Assembly (NCBI GenBank): GCA_949840935.1
Contig: CATKXX010000005.1
Span: 1-64,000, forward strand
Reading direction: 5' to 3'
Source: an uncultured Acetatifactor sp.
GTDB taxonomy: Bacteria; Bacillota; Clostridia; Lachnospirales; Lachnospiraceae
DNA: 64,000 bases
Shown here: piece by piece, positions 16,876-24,094 of the stretch
How positions within the stretch are numbered: the stretch's first letter is position 1
How the letters are laid out: each line of letters starts with the position of its first letter
The notes under the pieces: generated by a model
Seen by the model: the letters and a program-made list of their open reading frames with translations, nothing else
What the model was told of the DNA's origin: nothing
Databases searched by the model: none
Program-made: the position numbers and the translations under genes

Positions 16876-17020
16876 CGTTTTTTGAGCGGATTCGAACCGC
16901 AGACTTTACAGGTCTTACCAATACATTGTGCACTCTGCCACTGAGCTACCGCTTACGCGGGAGGGATTTGAACCCTCGCATCACAATTCCTGCCTGACCT
17001 TCCGTCAGGCCCTGTGAAAT
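16876..17020 (-). ncRNA. Y-RNA-like (YrlA-type) RNA with a circularly permuted tRNA module
   Basis: The core on the minus strand (16987 to 16925) reads in order: ATTGTG (outer stem), ATGC (variable loop ending in C48), T-arm GAGGG-TTCAAAT-CCCTC, acceptor mini-hairpin CCGC-GTAA-GCGG, TA (positions 8 and 9), D-arm GCTC-AGTGGCA-GAGT, G26, and CACAAT closing with ATTGTG. Every tertiary-contact base of a tRNA elbow is present (U8, A14, G15/C48, G18, G19, U54-U55-C56, A58), but the arms are in permuted order and the anticodon is replaced by an outward stem. That is the layout described for bacterial Y RNAs, which bind Ro60/Rsr and often lie near rtcB. A 7-bp hairpin containing GACGGAAG precedes it, and a second T-arm-like hairpin GCGG-TTCGAAT-CCGC follows. 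The ends are estimates. No Rsr gene is in the window. Confidence 0.65.
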
Positions 17021-17032
17021 ATTTATGGGATA

Positions 17033-17088
17033 CCGGACAGCACGCTGCCGGCACCGCCGGGCAGGGAGTATCTCCCAATACCCGCGCT
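17033..17088 (-). ncRNA. Stable stem-loop directly after rtcB
   Basis: Minus strand TGGG(AG)ATAC pairs with GTATCCCA and encloses CCGGC-GGT-GCCGG and a CAGC/GCTG element. It begins within 20 bases of the rtcB stop codon. There is no T-run, so it is not a good terminator. It may be the 5' boundary of, or a processing signal for, the Y-RNA-like transcript. Confidence 0.4.
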
Positions 17089-17102
17089 CAATAAATTATT
17101 TC

Positions 17103-18335
17103 CTAACCTTTCACTACTCCCACCGTTTTCAGTTTCCTCACCGGTGTGACCATGTCCGACTGCTGCGCCATGACCTGATCGATATCCTTATAGGCAAACC
17201 GGCACTCCTCGGCCACATCATTTTTCTTTCTTTTACCCAGCACCACATCCCGCTCCCTTAAGTCCAGTATGACCTGCTCTGTGGTGAATGCCTTCATGGC
17301 CCCGGATCTGGAATAGCTTCTTCCCGCACCGTGGGAGGAGGTGCAGAAGGATTCCCGGTTCCCTTTTCCTTCCACTACATAGCTGTAGGAGCCCATTGCG
17401 CCCGGTATTACGGCCATTTCGCCCTCCCGTACCCTGGTGGCGCCTTTTCGGTGCACCCAGACATTTTCGTCATAATGGTTTTCCAGGGCCGCGTAATTGT
17501 GATGGCAGTTGATCTCCTCCCCAAATTCCACGGCATGGCCCGTGTGCTTCCCGATCAGCTCCTCCACAACCGCGCAGGTCTTATCCAGCATACGGGCGCG
17601 GTTTTCAAAGGCATAGTCCATGGCAAGGTTCATCCAGTGGATATACTGCTGCCCCTCCTTTGACCCCACCGGCAGGAAGGATAAATGATACTCCTCCTTC
17701 ACATCACTGTACCACAGCCGGTTCAGCGAGGCTGCCTTCTTGTGGAAATAGTCGCAGACCGCCTTCCCCAGGTGGCGGCTCCCGGAATGGATCATAATAC
17801 AGAGATACCCCTCCTGATCCTCCTGAAGCTCAATAAAGTGATTCCCCCCACCCAGGCTCCCCACCTGGAAGTACCCGTCGTCAATCAGGGGCAGAAGCTC
17901 CTCATTCTGTATATACTGATCTATCTCCTCTTTCGCCTGGTCAAGCACCCGGGACTCCTGGGGAACCTTATACCTCTCCGTGTTCAGGGGGATGGCACGC
18001 ATAATGCTTCCCACAATGGCCTGTATCATAGTCCCGTTCCCGGTCTGAATCCCCCGGATGTCCTCCACAGGGATATTGGTGGGGATGAAATCCATACCAC
18101 AGCCGATATCCACCCCCACCGCGTTGGGAATGATCACATCCTTCGCAGCGATCACGCCGCCGATGGGCATCCCCTTTCCCGTATGGGTATCCGGCATCAG
18201 GCAGACCCATTTATGTAGAAAGGGAAGCTGGGACAGGTGATACGCCTGTTCCAGGCAGCTCTCCTCCAGGTGGCTTTCATCCTCCAGCCATACCTTGATG
18301 GGAAATCTCGTTTTTTCATTAAATAATACAAACAT
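17103..18335 (-). CDS. rtcB: RNA-splicing ligase RtcB
   Basis: 410 residues, matching the family's length of about 408. RtcB joins 2',3'-cyclic phosphate or 3'-phosphate ends to 5'-OH ends using GTP and Mn2+. Metal and guanylate motifs are all visible: MPDTHTGKGMPIGGV, NAVGVDIGCGMDFIPT, the SLGGGNHFIEL loop, NCHHNYA, RKGATRVREGE and SSHGAGRSYSRSGAM, whose His takes the GMP. Archease, RtcA and RtcR are not adjacent. It diverges from argS and is followed on its own strand by the tRNA-like RNA and slipin. Repair of cleaved tRNA is the likely task; the neighbours support but do not prove this. Confidence 0.93.
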   Translation of the reverse strand: MFVLFNEKTRFPIKVWLEDESHLEESCLEQAYHLSQLPFLHKWVCLMPDTHTGKGMPIGGVIAAKDVIIPNAVGVDIGCGMDFIPTNIPVEDIRGIQTGNGTMIQAIVGSIMRAIPLNTERYKVPQESRVLDQAKEEIDQYIQNEELLPLIDDGYFQVGSLGGGNHFIELQEDQEGYLCIMIHSGSRHLGKAVCDYFHKKAASLNRLWYSDVKEEYHLSFLPVGSKEGQQYIHWMNLAMDYAFENRARMLDKTCAVVEELIGKHTGHAVEFGEEINCHHNYAALENHYDENVWVHRKGATRVREGEMAVIPGAMGSYSYVVEGKGNRESFCTSSHGAGRSYSRSGAMKAFTTEQVILDLRERDVVLGKRKKNDVAEECRFAYKDIDQVMAQQSDMVTPVRKLKTVGVVKG

Positions 18336-18438
18336 AGCCTTATCACCCTTTCTTCCATTTTATATCCGGTCAGACAACTGCTTTCTTCTCCATCCTGCCC
18401 CCGGCCAGCGACCAGGGGTATCCGGTTGAGCTGTTATC

Positions 18439-18444
18439 ATTATA
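18439..18444 (-). promoter_or_regulatory. -10 element for rtcB
   Basis: Minus strand TATAAT about 95 bp before the rtcB ATG. No good -35 is visible at 17 bp. The resulting 5' leader of about 90 nt carries CCCC...GGGG and repeated CCGGATA elements that can pair. Confidence 0.45.
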
Positions 18445-18531
18445 TGAAACTTTTTCCAGGGAATCATTTCAAAAAAGCTGCGAGCTCTTGAATTGTCAAT
18501 CAGCATTGATGCATATTTTCACCCAAAGTAC

Positions 18532-18560
18532 TTGCACAAAAATATATTTTGTGATAAATT
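18532..18560 (+). promoter_or_regulatory. Promoter of the argS leader
   Basis: TTGCAC, a 17-base spacer and TAAATT, 30 bp before the leader-peptide ATG. TATAGT slightly further downstream is an alternative -10. Confidence 0.5.
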
Positions 18561-18590
18561 CGACTATAGTAAATTGAGAGGATAACTTCT

Positions 18591-18650
18591 ATGAGCATAT
18601 TATTCATAAACAGCTTGAGACGCAGAGAAGAAAGACGTAATTTCCTGTAA
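18591..18650 (+). CDS. Arginine-rich leader peptide controlling argS
   Basis: A 19-codon ORF, MSILFINSLRRREERRNFL, with GAGAGGA at the right distance before its ATG. Five of 19 residues are arginine, in two clusters (AGA CGC AGA and AGA CGT). It lies in the argS leader directly in front of overlapping RNA hairpins. This is the design of a ribosome-mediated attenuator: stalling at Arg codons when charged tRNA-Arg is scarce would alter leader folding and permit argS expression. Confidence 0.7.
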   Translation: MSILFINSLRRREERRNFL

Positions 18651-18777
18651 CCATCATTTTCCGCATGGTTACAAGAGATGTACGTCTTGTTTCCGTGCGG
18701 TTGCTGTGGAATGAATTCATAGATACAGAACCGTAATAGATTTAGCAGAAGCTAATTCCGTTGCGGTTCTTTTTTTA
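18632..18777 (+). promoter_or_regulatory. Transcription attenuator of argS
   Basis: AAGACGTA (18632, over Arg codons) pairs with TACGTCTT (18681). Inside it GTAACCAT pairs with ATGGTTAC, overlapping the leader stop codon. Further on, AGAACCGTAA (18727) pairs with TTGCGGTTCT (18761), with an inner TTAGC-AGAA-GCTAA, and seven Ts follow: an intrinsic terminator 40 bp before argS. GCGGTTGCTG at 18697 can instead pair with CAGAACCG and would then act as antiterminator. The T-box consensus TGGNACCGCG is absent, so this is not a T-box. Confidence 0.7.
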
Positions 18778-18813
18778 TCCAAAATGAAAAAGGAAAACAA
18801 TACGGAGGTCAGA

Positions 18814-20511
18814 ATGAAAACAACAATTTGTCAGTATTTATCAGAAGTCATATCAAATGTTTCGGCTGCAGAATTAGAAAAATTAATGGAAATCCCGCCA
18901 GAGGAAAAAATGGGGGATTACTCTCTGCCATGCTTTACGCTGGCTAAGAAGGTGCATCAAAATCCCGCTGTGATAGCCAAAGCCGCGGTACAAGCATTAG
19001 AATGCAGGAAAGATGCTCTTGGAATAGATAAAGCAGAGAATGTCGGAGCTTATTGCAACATTTTTTTAAATCGCCTGATGTACACAAGTAAGTGTGTACA
19101 ATCATTGACGGAAGAAAACTTGGGAATCCCTCCCATAGGTACAGGAAAGACAATCTGCATAGATTATTCTTCCCCCAATATTGCCAAAAATTTTCATGTT
19201 GGGCATTTGCGTACAACCGTTATCGGCAACTCATTATATAAGATTTTTGACAAATTGGGATATAACGTTGTGCGAATCAATCATTTAGGGGATTGGGGAA
19301 CACAATTCGGCAAGCTTATTGTTGCATATAAGCTATGGAGCTCCAAGGAGGAAATTGAAGAGAAAGGCATAGAAGAATTACTGCGGATATATGTAAAATT
19401 CAACAAGGAAGCAGAACATAACCCACAGTTGATCGAGGAAGCGAGGAATTGGTTTGTTAAAATGGAGCGCGATGATGCAGAGGCGCTCGAAATATGGAAA
19501 TGGTTTAAAAAGATAAGTATGGCCGAATTTGAACGGGTATATGATATGCTTCATATGTCCTTTGATTCTTATTTGGGAGAAAGCTTCTATCGGGATCAGA
19601 TTCCTGCACTTGTACAAGATTTGGAGGATAAGCATTTATTAACGGAAAGCCAGGGCGCAAAAGTGATTGACTTGACAGAGTATGACATGCCGCCCTGTCT
19701 GATCACGAAAAGTAACGGCAGTTCCATTTACCATTCCAGGGATATTGCGGCGGCTCTGTACCGCAGGAAAACCTATAACTTTGAAAAATGCCTGTATGTG
19801 ACCGGATCAGAACAAACCCTGCATTTTAAACAAGTATTCAAGGCGATTGAAATGATGGGTTATGGTTGGGCGGAAAATCTGGTCCATATTCCTTACGGCC
19901 TGGTCAGTTTAGCCGGCGCAAAGCTTTCTACAAGAAGCGGTAACATTATTTATGCGGAAGATATACTGAAAGAAGCTGTCGAACGTGCAAATACGGCTAT
20001 TCAGGAAAAGAATCCTGAATTGAAGGATAAAGAGGATACAGCTAAAATGGTTGGTGTGGGCGCTATTATTTTTCATGATCTGTTTCATCAGAGAATTAAA
20101 AACGTAGACTTTTCATGGAAAGATGTCCTCAGCTTTGAAGGAGCGACTGGCCCTTATGCCCAGTACACTTATGCCCGTGCAAAAAGTATATTACGCAAGG
20201 CCGAAATTAATATAGCGAAAGAAAAACCAGACTATAATGCATTAACGGATGACAGAACGTATTCTTTGATAAAAACATTGAGCGGATATAAGACTGCCGT
20301 TCTCAGTGCGGCGGAAAAATATGAGCCTTCCATAGTAGCGAAATATATTATTTCATTAGCGGCGGCATTTAACAAATTTTACCAGGAGTGCCCGATCCTG
20401 CATGCACCGGAAGCTGCAAGGCAGGCCAGGCTGTATCTTGTGAATCTGGTTCAGCTCGTTTTGAAAGACGCCTGTGGTCTGCTTGGAATAGAATGTCCTG
20501 AGGAAATGTAA
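18814..20511 (+). CDS. argS: Arginyl-tRNA synthetase
   Basis: 565 residues from the ATG at MKTTICQYLS, preceded by GGAGG; the tracked start ten codons upstream lacks one. This class I synthetase charges tRNA-Arg. HVGHLRTTVIGNS is the HIGH region, KLSTRSGNI stands at the KMSKS position as usual for ArgRS, and the C-terminal DALR helical domain begins near SFEGATGPYAQYTYAR. Codon use and base composition are markedly more AT-rich than neighbouring genes, so it may be acquired or a second copy. Expression appears controlled by the Arg leader peptide. Confidence 0.93.
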   Translation: MKTTICQYLSEVISNVSAAELEKLMEIPPEEKMGDYSLPCFTLAKKVHQNPAVIAKAAVQALECRKDALGIDKAENVGAYCNIFLNRLMYTSKCVQSLTEENLGIPPIGTGKTICIDYSSPNIAKNFHVGHLRTTVIGNSLYKIFDKLGYNVVRINHLGDWGTQFGKLIVAYKLWSSKEEIEEKGIEELLRIYVKFNKEAEHNPQLIEEARNWFVKMERDDAEALEIWKWFKKISMAEFERVYDMLHMSFDSYLGESFYRDQIPALVQDLEDKHLLTESQGAKVIDLTEYDMPPCLITKSNGSSIYHSRDIAAALYRRKTYNFEKCLYVTGSEQTLHFKQVFKAIEMMGYGWAENLVHIPYGLVSLAGAKLSTRSGNIIYAEDILKEAVERANTAIQEKNPELKDKEDTAKMVGVGAIIFHDLFHQRIKNVDFSWKDVLSFEGATGPYAQYTYARAKSILRKAEINIAKEKPDYNALTDDRTYSLIKTLSGYKTAVLSAAEKYEPSIVAKYIISLAAAFNKFYQECPILHAPEAARQARLYLVNLVQLVLKDACGLLGIECPEEM

Positions 20512-20626
20512 AAGAGGAAAGTCTTCCCATTTATGATATCAAATGCATTATGATTATCAATGAGAAAAATGAACCCCCTGTAAAGTCACGGCGAATATAA
20601 GGTGAACAGGCAGAGGAGGTGAAACG

Positions 20627-20866
20627 GTGAACGCAGGAGAAATCGAAAAATGCATTGACGCTTTCGGCGCGGATATCTACAGGTTTTGCCTGAAACTCTG
20701 TGCGGACAGGGCGGATGCCGAGGATTTATATCAGCAGACCTTCCTGAAAGCGCTGGAAACGGAATGGAACCTCGACTGGGAGAGAAACCCGAAAGCATTG
20801 TTTTTTTCTCTGGCCCATAATCTCTGGAAAAGCTTTTCACGGTCTCACCCTTTATCGGATTGCTGA
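20627..20866 (+). pseudogene. ECF sigma factor fragment (region 2 only)
   Basis: Starts with GTG or the following codons after GGAGGTGAAACG and codes for a sigma-70 region 2: IDAFGADIYRFCLKLCADRADAEDLYQQTFLKAL, then LFFSLAHNLWKS. Region 4 (promoter -35 recognition) is missing. After KSF the DNA continues, in another frame, as the TM-plus-zinc-ribbon part of a different protein (PFIGLLIYFLRR, CPACGH, CVECGAP). A deletion has joined the front of the sigma gene to the middle of its downstream partner. It is unlikely to work as a sigma factor. Confidence 0.75.
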
Positions 20867-21477
20867 TTTATTTCCTGCGCCGTTCGGAAATCAAAACGAC
20901 ATGCCCTGCCTGCGGCCATCGGATTTCCGTAAAGGCAAACTATTGCGTGGAATGTGGGGCGCCTATTGAAAAGAAGGAGAATCATACTATGATAAAACAG
21001 GAAACACATCACTTAAAACTGATCATTGCCGGTATTGTAAGTATGGCGCTTATGGCAGCCTGCCTGACAGGCTTTATCGTCAGTGCAGCCGCCGGGAACG
21101 GCGTCAATACAGACGCGTCTTCCAGCCATCGGGTATGGAACCTGGGCGCCATCAGCATGAACCACAGCTCTTATCTGGACGGTGTCTGGAAGCTGGACTT
21201 CAGAAGCGCCAGCGAAGGCTTTGTGAAAGAACAGGATATGGTCATTGAGGACTCCGGGACTCAGCTGCTTTACGCCGATATCTCCTGTGGCACAGTGCCG
21301 GAGGGCGCAACACTTGTCCTGTGGCTGGTACAGGGAGATGTGGTAAAATCCATTGACGTTACAGGCCTTTCCGAACCTCTGGCATACCCATTGGATGTAT
21401 TTGAAAACGGGAAAATCCATGTCAGGCTGCAGATCAACGGCGTGGAAAATACTGTTTCCGAAATTTCTATTCAATAA
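20860..21477 (+). CDS. Membrane-anchored protein, probably the truncated partner of the broken sigma gene
   Basis: The open frame begins within the deletion junction: a partial TM helix, then CPACGHRISVKANYCVECGAPI (a zinc ribbon), then a second part from MIKQETHHLK, which has its own AAGGAG ribosome site and may now be the functional start (20989). That part has one membrane helix (IIAGIVSMALMAACLTGFIV) and an extracytoplasmic beta-rich domain of about 120 residues with no family I recognise. The original gene was probably a zinc-ribbon membrane protein co-transcribed with the sigma factor. Confidence 0.6.
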   Translation: MLIYFLRRSEIKTTCPACGHRISVKANYCVECGAPIEKKENHTMIKQETHHLKLIIAGIVSMALMAACLTGFIVSAAAGNGVNTDASSSHRVWNLGAISMNHSSYLDGVWKLDFRSASEGFVKEQDMVIEDSGTQLLYADISCGTVPEGATLVLWLVQGDVVKSIDVTGLSEPLAYPLDVFENGKIHVRLQINGVENTVSEISIQ

Positions 21478-21573
21478 CCGTGGTTCCCTCCATCAACACA
21501 GGCAGAATATCATAAAACCGACATGCAAAAACAGATATTGTCGCACTTATGTATACATTTTCCGCGGTATCAT

Positions 21574-21581
21574 GGTATAAT
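21574..21581 (+). promoter_or_regulatory. Promoter element before the AraC fragment
   Basis: TATAAT at 21576 with TATACA 18 bases upstream. The block from TGGTATAATACACTCATG onward is repeated almost exactly before the WYL gene at 46.05 kb. Confidence 0.5.
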
Positions 21582-21660
21582 ACACTCATGAATCCAACCG
21601 CTGCGCGTCTGACGCATTTTGCGCTCAAGGTTCCAGCCGCTGAGAGGAGGTGAGCAAGCT

Positions 21661-21864
21661 ATGGAATTTGGCATCCCGTTCCGGGATTTCAAGCTGAATT
21701 TTAATCTGGGCGATGTGCAGGCTTTTTCACCGGGTCGGATTTTTATATATGCGATGATGCATACCGTGTCGAAGCAATGCAGAAATGCGTTTAAGGAAGC
21801 CTTCTGGACAACGCCGTCCCAATATCGAAAGCAAAACACAGCAAATGGAGGAAAATGGATATGA
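21661..21864 (+). pseudogene. 3' fragment of an AraC-family regulator gene
   Basis: The open frame ends CRNAFKEAFWTTPSQYRKQ, which is the C-terminal signature of AraC/XylS proteins (F..eFG.tPsqYR), but only about 30 residues of the DNA-binding domain remain. The stretch before it (MEFGIPFRDFKLNFNL) does not belong to that domain. It probably marks the deleted regulator of the fucosidase gene that follows, which it overlaps by a few bases. The 21478-21660 gap holds only the promoter-like block. Confidence 0.6.
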
Positions 21865-23327
21865 AAGAATATCTGAAAATAATTGATGAAGTGATCCGCA
21901 AAGGGAAATACAAGGATACCTGGCAGTCGCTGCAGCAATACAAAGCTCCCGAGTGGTACGAAAAAGCGAAATTCGGCATTTTTATCCACTGGGGAGTGTA
22001 TTCTGTCCCCGCGTTCGGAAGTGAATGGTATTCAAGAAATATGTACATACAGGGCAGCCGCGAGTACGAACATCATATCAAGACCTACGGTGAACATAAG
22101 GATTTTGGATATAAGGATTTTATTCCCATGTTCAAGGCGGAAAACTTCAATGCGGATGAATGGGCGGAACTGTTTGAACAGGCCGGCGCGCAGTATGTAA
22201 TGCCGGTGGCGGAGCATCATGACGGATTTCAGATGTACGACAGCCGCCTGTCAGAATGGAATGCAAAAAACATGGGGCCTAAACGTGATGTTTTAGGTGA
22301 GATTTTCAAAGCGTGCGAAAAAAGAGGGATGGTCAACGGGACATCAAACCACAGAGTGGAGCATTGGTTTTTTATGGGGCACGGAAAGGAGTTTGATTCG
22401 GATATAAAGGATCCGATGAAACGCGGAGATTTTTACTGGCCGGCAATGCCTGAAAAGGAACTCCATGACCGGTTCTCCGAGCCTGCACCGACGGAAGAAT
22501 TTCTCCAGGACTGGCTCTGCCGATGCTGTGAAATCGTTGATAAATATAAACCGAGAATCCTCTATTTTGACTGGTGGATCGAGCACAGCGCCGTAAAGCC
22601 GTATCTGAGAAAATTTGCCGCATATTACTATAACCGCGCCGAGGAATGGGGCCAGGGAGTTGTGATCAATTACAAGCGTGACTCTTTCGCCTTCGGCACT
22701 GCGGTAATTGATGTGGAGCGCGGACAATTTGCGGACAGCAAACCGTACATCTGGCAGACGGATACGGCGGTAGCGAAAAATTCATGGTGCTACACCAGGG
22801 AGAACCGCTATAAAACGGCAGCGCAGGTCATCTGTAATCTGGTCGATATCGTAAGTAAAAACGGCAGGCTTCTTTTAAATATCGGCCCGAAAGCGGACGG
22901 TACTATCCCTGACGAGGATAAAAATATCCTTCTGGAAACAGGCAGGTGGCTGAAAGTAAACGGTGAAGCAATTTACGGCGCAAAACCGTGGAGGACATCG
23001 TCAGAGGGAACGACAAAAGCTGCAGAGGGATCGTTTTCCGATGGGGAGGCCAAGCCGTTTACATCAGAGGATATACGCTTTACGGTGAACAATGGGTGTA
23101 TCTATGCAATATGCCTTAATATGAACGGCAAAGACAGCGTTTGCATTCACTCCCTTGCTGATACTTCAGCGGCAGACAAGCTGGACTTCAGCGGCATTAT
23201 CAAGGCCGTCGAGGCGCTGGGCTGTGATGATGCTCCCGAATGGAGCCGCGACAGCGCGGGGCTGCATATTAAGATGAAGCAGGTTCAATCGGAATATCCT
23301 GTAACATTCAAAATCACAACAGATTAG
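21861..23327 (+). CDS. GH29 alpha-L-fucosidase
   Basis: About 488 residues from the ATG at MKEYLK, nine bases behind GGAGG. GH29 enzymes release alpha-L-fucose from glycans with retention. The barrel begins at EWYEKAKFGIFIHWGVYSVP. VMPVAEHHDGFQMYDS and GTSNHRVEHWFF line the site, and the Asp of RILYFDWW (about residue 236) is at the nucleophile position. LLLNIGPKADGTIP is the usual end of the barrel, followed by a beta-sandwich. There is no signal peptide, so it acts on imported oligosaccharides, consistent with host-glycan use alongside the nan locus. Confidence 0.92.
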   Translation: MKEYLKIIDEVIRKGKYKDTWQSLQQYKAPEWYEKAKFGIFIHWGVYSVPAFGSEWYSRNMYIQGSREYEHHIKTYGEHKDFGYKDFIPMFKAENFNADEWAELFEQAGAQYVMPVAEHHDGFQMYDSRLSEWNAKNMGPKRDVLGEIFKACEKRGMVNGTSNHRVEHWFFMGHGKEFDSDIKDPMKRGDFYWPAMPEKELHDRFSEPAPTEEFLQDWLCRCCEIVDKYKPRILYFDWWIEHSAVKPYLRKFAAYYYNRAEEWGQGVVINYKRDSFAFGTAVIDVERGQFADSKPYIWQTDTAVAKNSWCYTRENRYKTAAQVICNLVDIVSKNGRLLLNIGPKADGTIPDEDKNILLETGRWLKVNGEAIYGAKPWRTSSEGTTKAAEGSFSDGEAKPFTSEDIRFTVNNGCIYAICLNMNGKDSVCIHSLADTSAADKLDFSGIIKAVEALGCDDAPEWSRDSAGLHIKMKQVQSEYPVTFKITTD

Positions 23328-23432
23328 CGCGTGTTTGAAAAAGCATTCCCCCGGTCTGCACGCCCACTTCGGGGCTTGCATCCCACAAATTGTGACGCAC
23401 AGCCCAAGGAAAGCATTTTTCAAACATGCTCT
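23327..23432. repeat. Dispersed palindromic repeat, full copy (copy B)
   Basis: Begins GCGCGTGTTTGAAAAAGCAT and ends in the inverted ATGCTTTCC-type arm AAGCATTTTTCAAACATGCT. The middle contains GTGGGATGCAAGCC (as its complement), shared with copy D. It fills nearly the whole gap between the fucosidase stop and the next gene, so it may serve as a terminator or mRNA-end structure. Confidence 0.75.
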
Positions 23433-23446
23433 GACAGGAGCGGATT

Positions 23447-23959
23447 ATGAAAATAGTAGCACAGCTTATAGGAATCGCTGCGATGGCCGCCTCGGTTTAT
23501 TCCTTTCAGCTCAATAAACATAAGCAGATTATGATCGTGCAGATCATCGCAACCGCATTATTCGGAATACAGTATTATTTTCTGGGCGCGTTTACAGGAG
23601 TTGCGCTCGACACTGTGGGCGTTATAAGGGATATTGTCTTTTATCACAGAGAAAAAAAGTGGGCGGCAGGCAATATATGGACGGTTATATTTGCACTTAT
23701 GATGGTTGCAGTCGGAATAGCCACTTATCAGGGATGGGTGTCAATTTTTATGATCGTATCCATGGTACTTAATACAATCACATTCTCGTTTACCAATCCG
23801 AAGCTTGTGCGGCGTACTATTTTAATTGCTTCGCCCTTCCTTCTTGTGTATAATATCCTGACAGGATCTATAGGCGGGATCATAAACGAAATTCTTGCGG
23901 AATTATCGTCTGTTGTGGCCATGGCCAGATATGACATCAAGCATAAATCAGAATCCTGA
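23447..23959 (+). CDS. YgjV family inner membrane protein
   Basis: 170 residues with five to six membrane segments: IAQ-type first helix AQLIGIAAMAASVYSFQLN, IVQIIATALFGIQYYFLGAF, WTVIFALMMVAVGIATY, WVSIFMIVSMVLNTITF, ILIASPFLLVYNIL. The short KKHKQ-like basic loop and VRDIVFYHR-like segment (VIRDIVFYHREKKW) are typical of YgjV/Imp proteins. AGGAG lies six bases before the ATG. Function of the family is unknown. Confidence 0.75.
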   Translation: MKIVAQLIGIAAMAASVYSFQLNKHKQIMIVQIIATALFGIQYYFLGAFTGVALDTVGVIRDIVFYHREKKWAAGNIWTVIFALMMVAVGIATYQGWVSIFMIVSMVLNTITFSFTNPKLVRRTILIASPFLLVYNILTGSIGGIINEILAELSSVVAMARYDIKHKSES

Positions 23960-24094
23960 TCAGGGCTTGCGCGCCAAGGCAGGAAAAGAGAAAATGATTT
24001 GTAATTCTTATCTGTTGTGCTATAATCTGTTACGTACGACAGCTGACAGTCCTAAAAAATAGTCAAATAACAACAGATAATGGAGGGAATGCCC

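Noticed and set aside
16880-16960. Ordinary tRNA (for example Tyr, anticodon GTA) read from the D-arm through the second T-arm
   Set aside because: No 7-bp acceptor stem can be formed, the spacing between D-arm and anticodon arm is about nine bases too long and the variable loop is missing. The permuted fold explains far more bases.
18591-18780. T-box riboswitch before argS
   Set aside because: The TGGNACCGCG antiterminator sequence and a Stem I specifier loop are not visible, while an Arg-rich leader ORF is.
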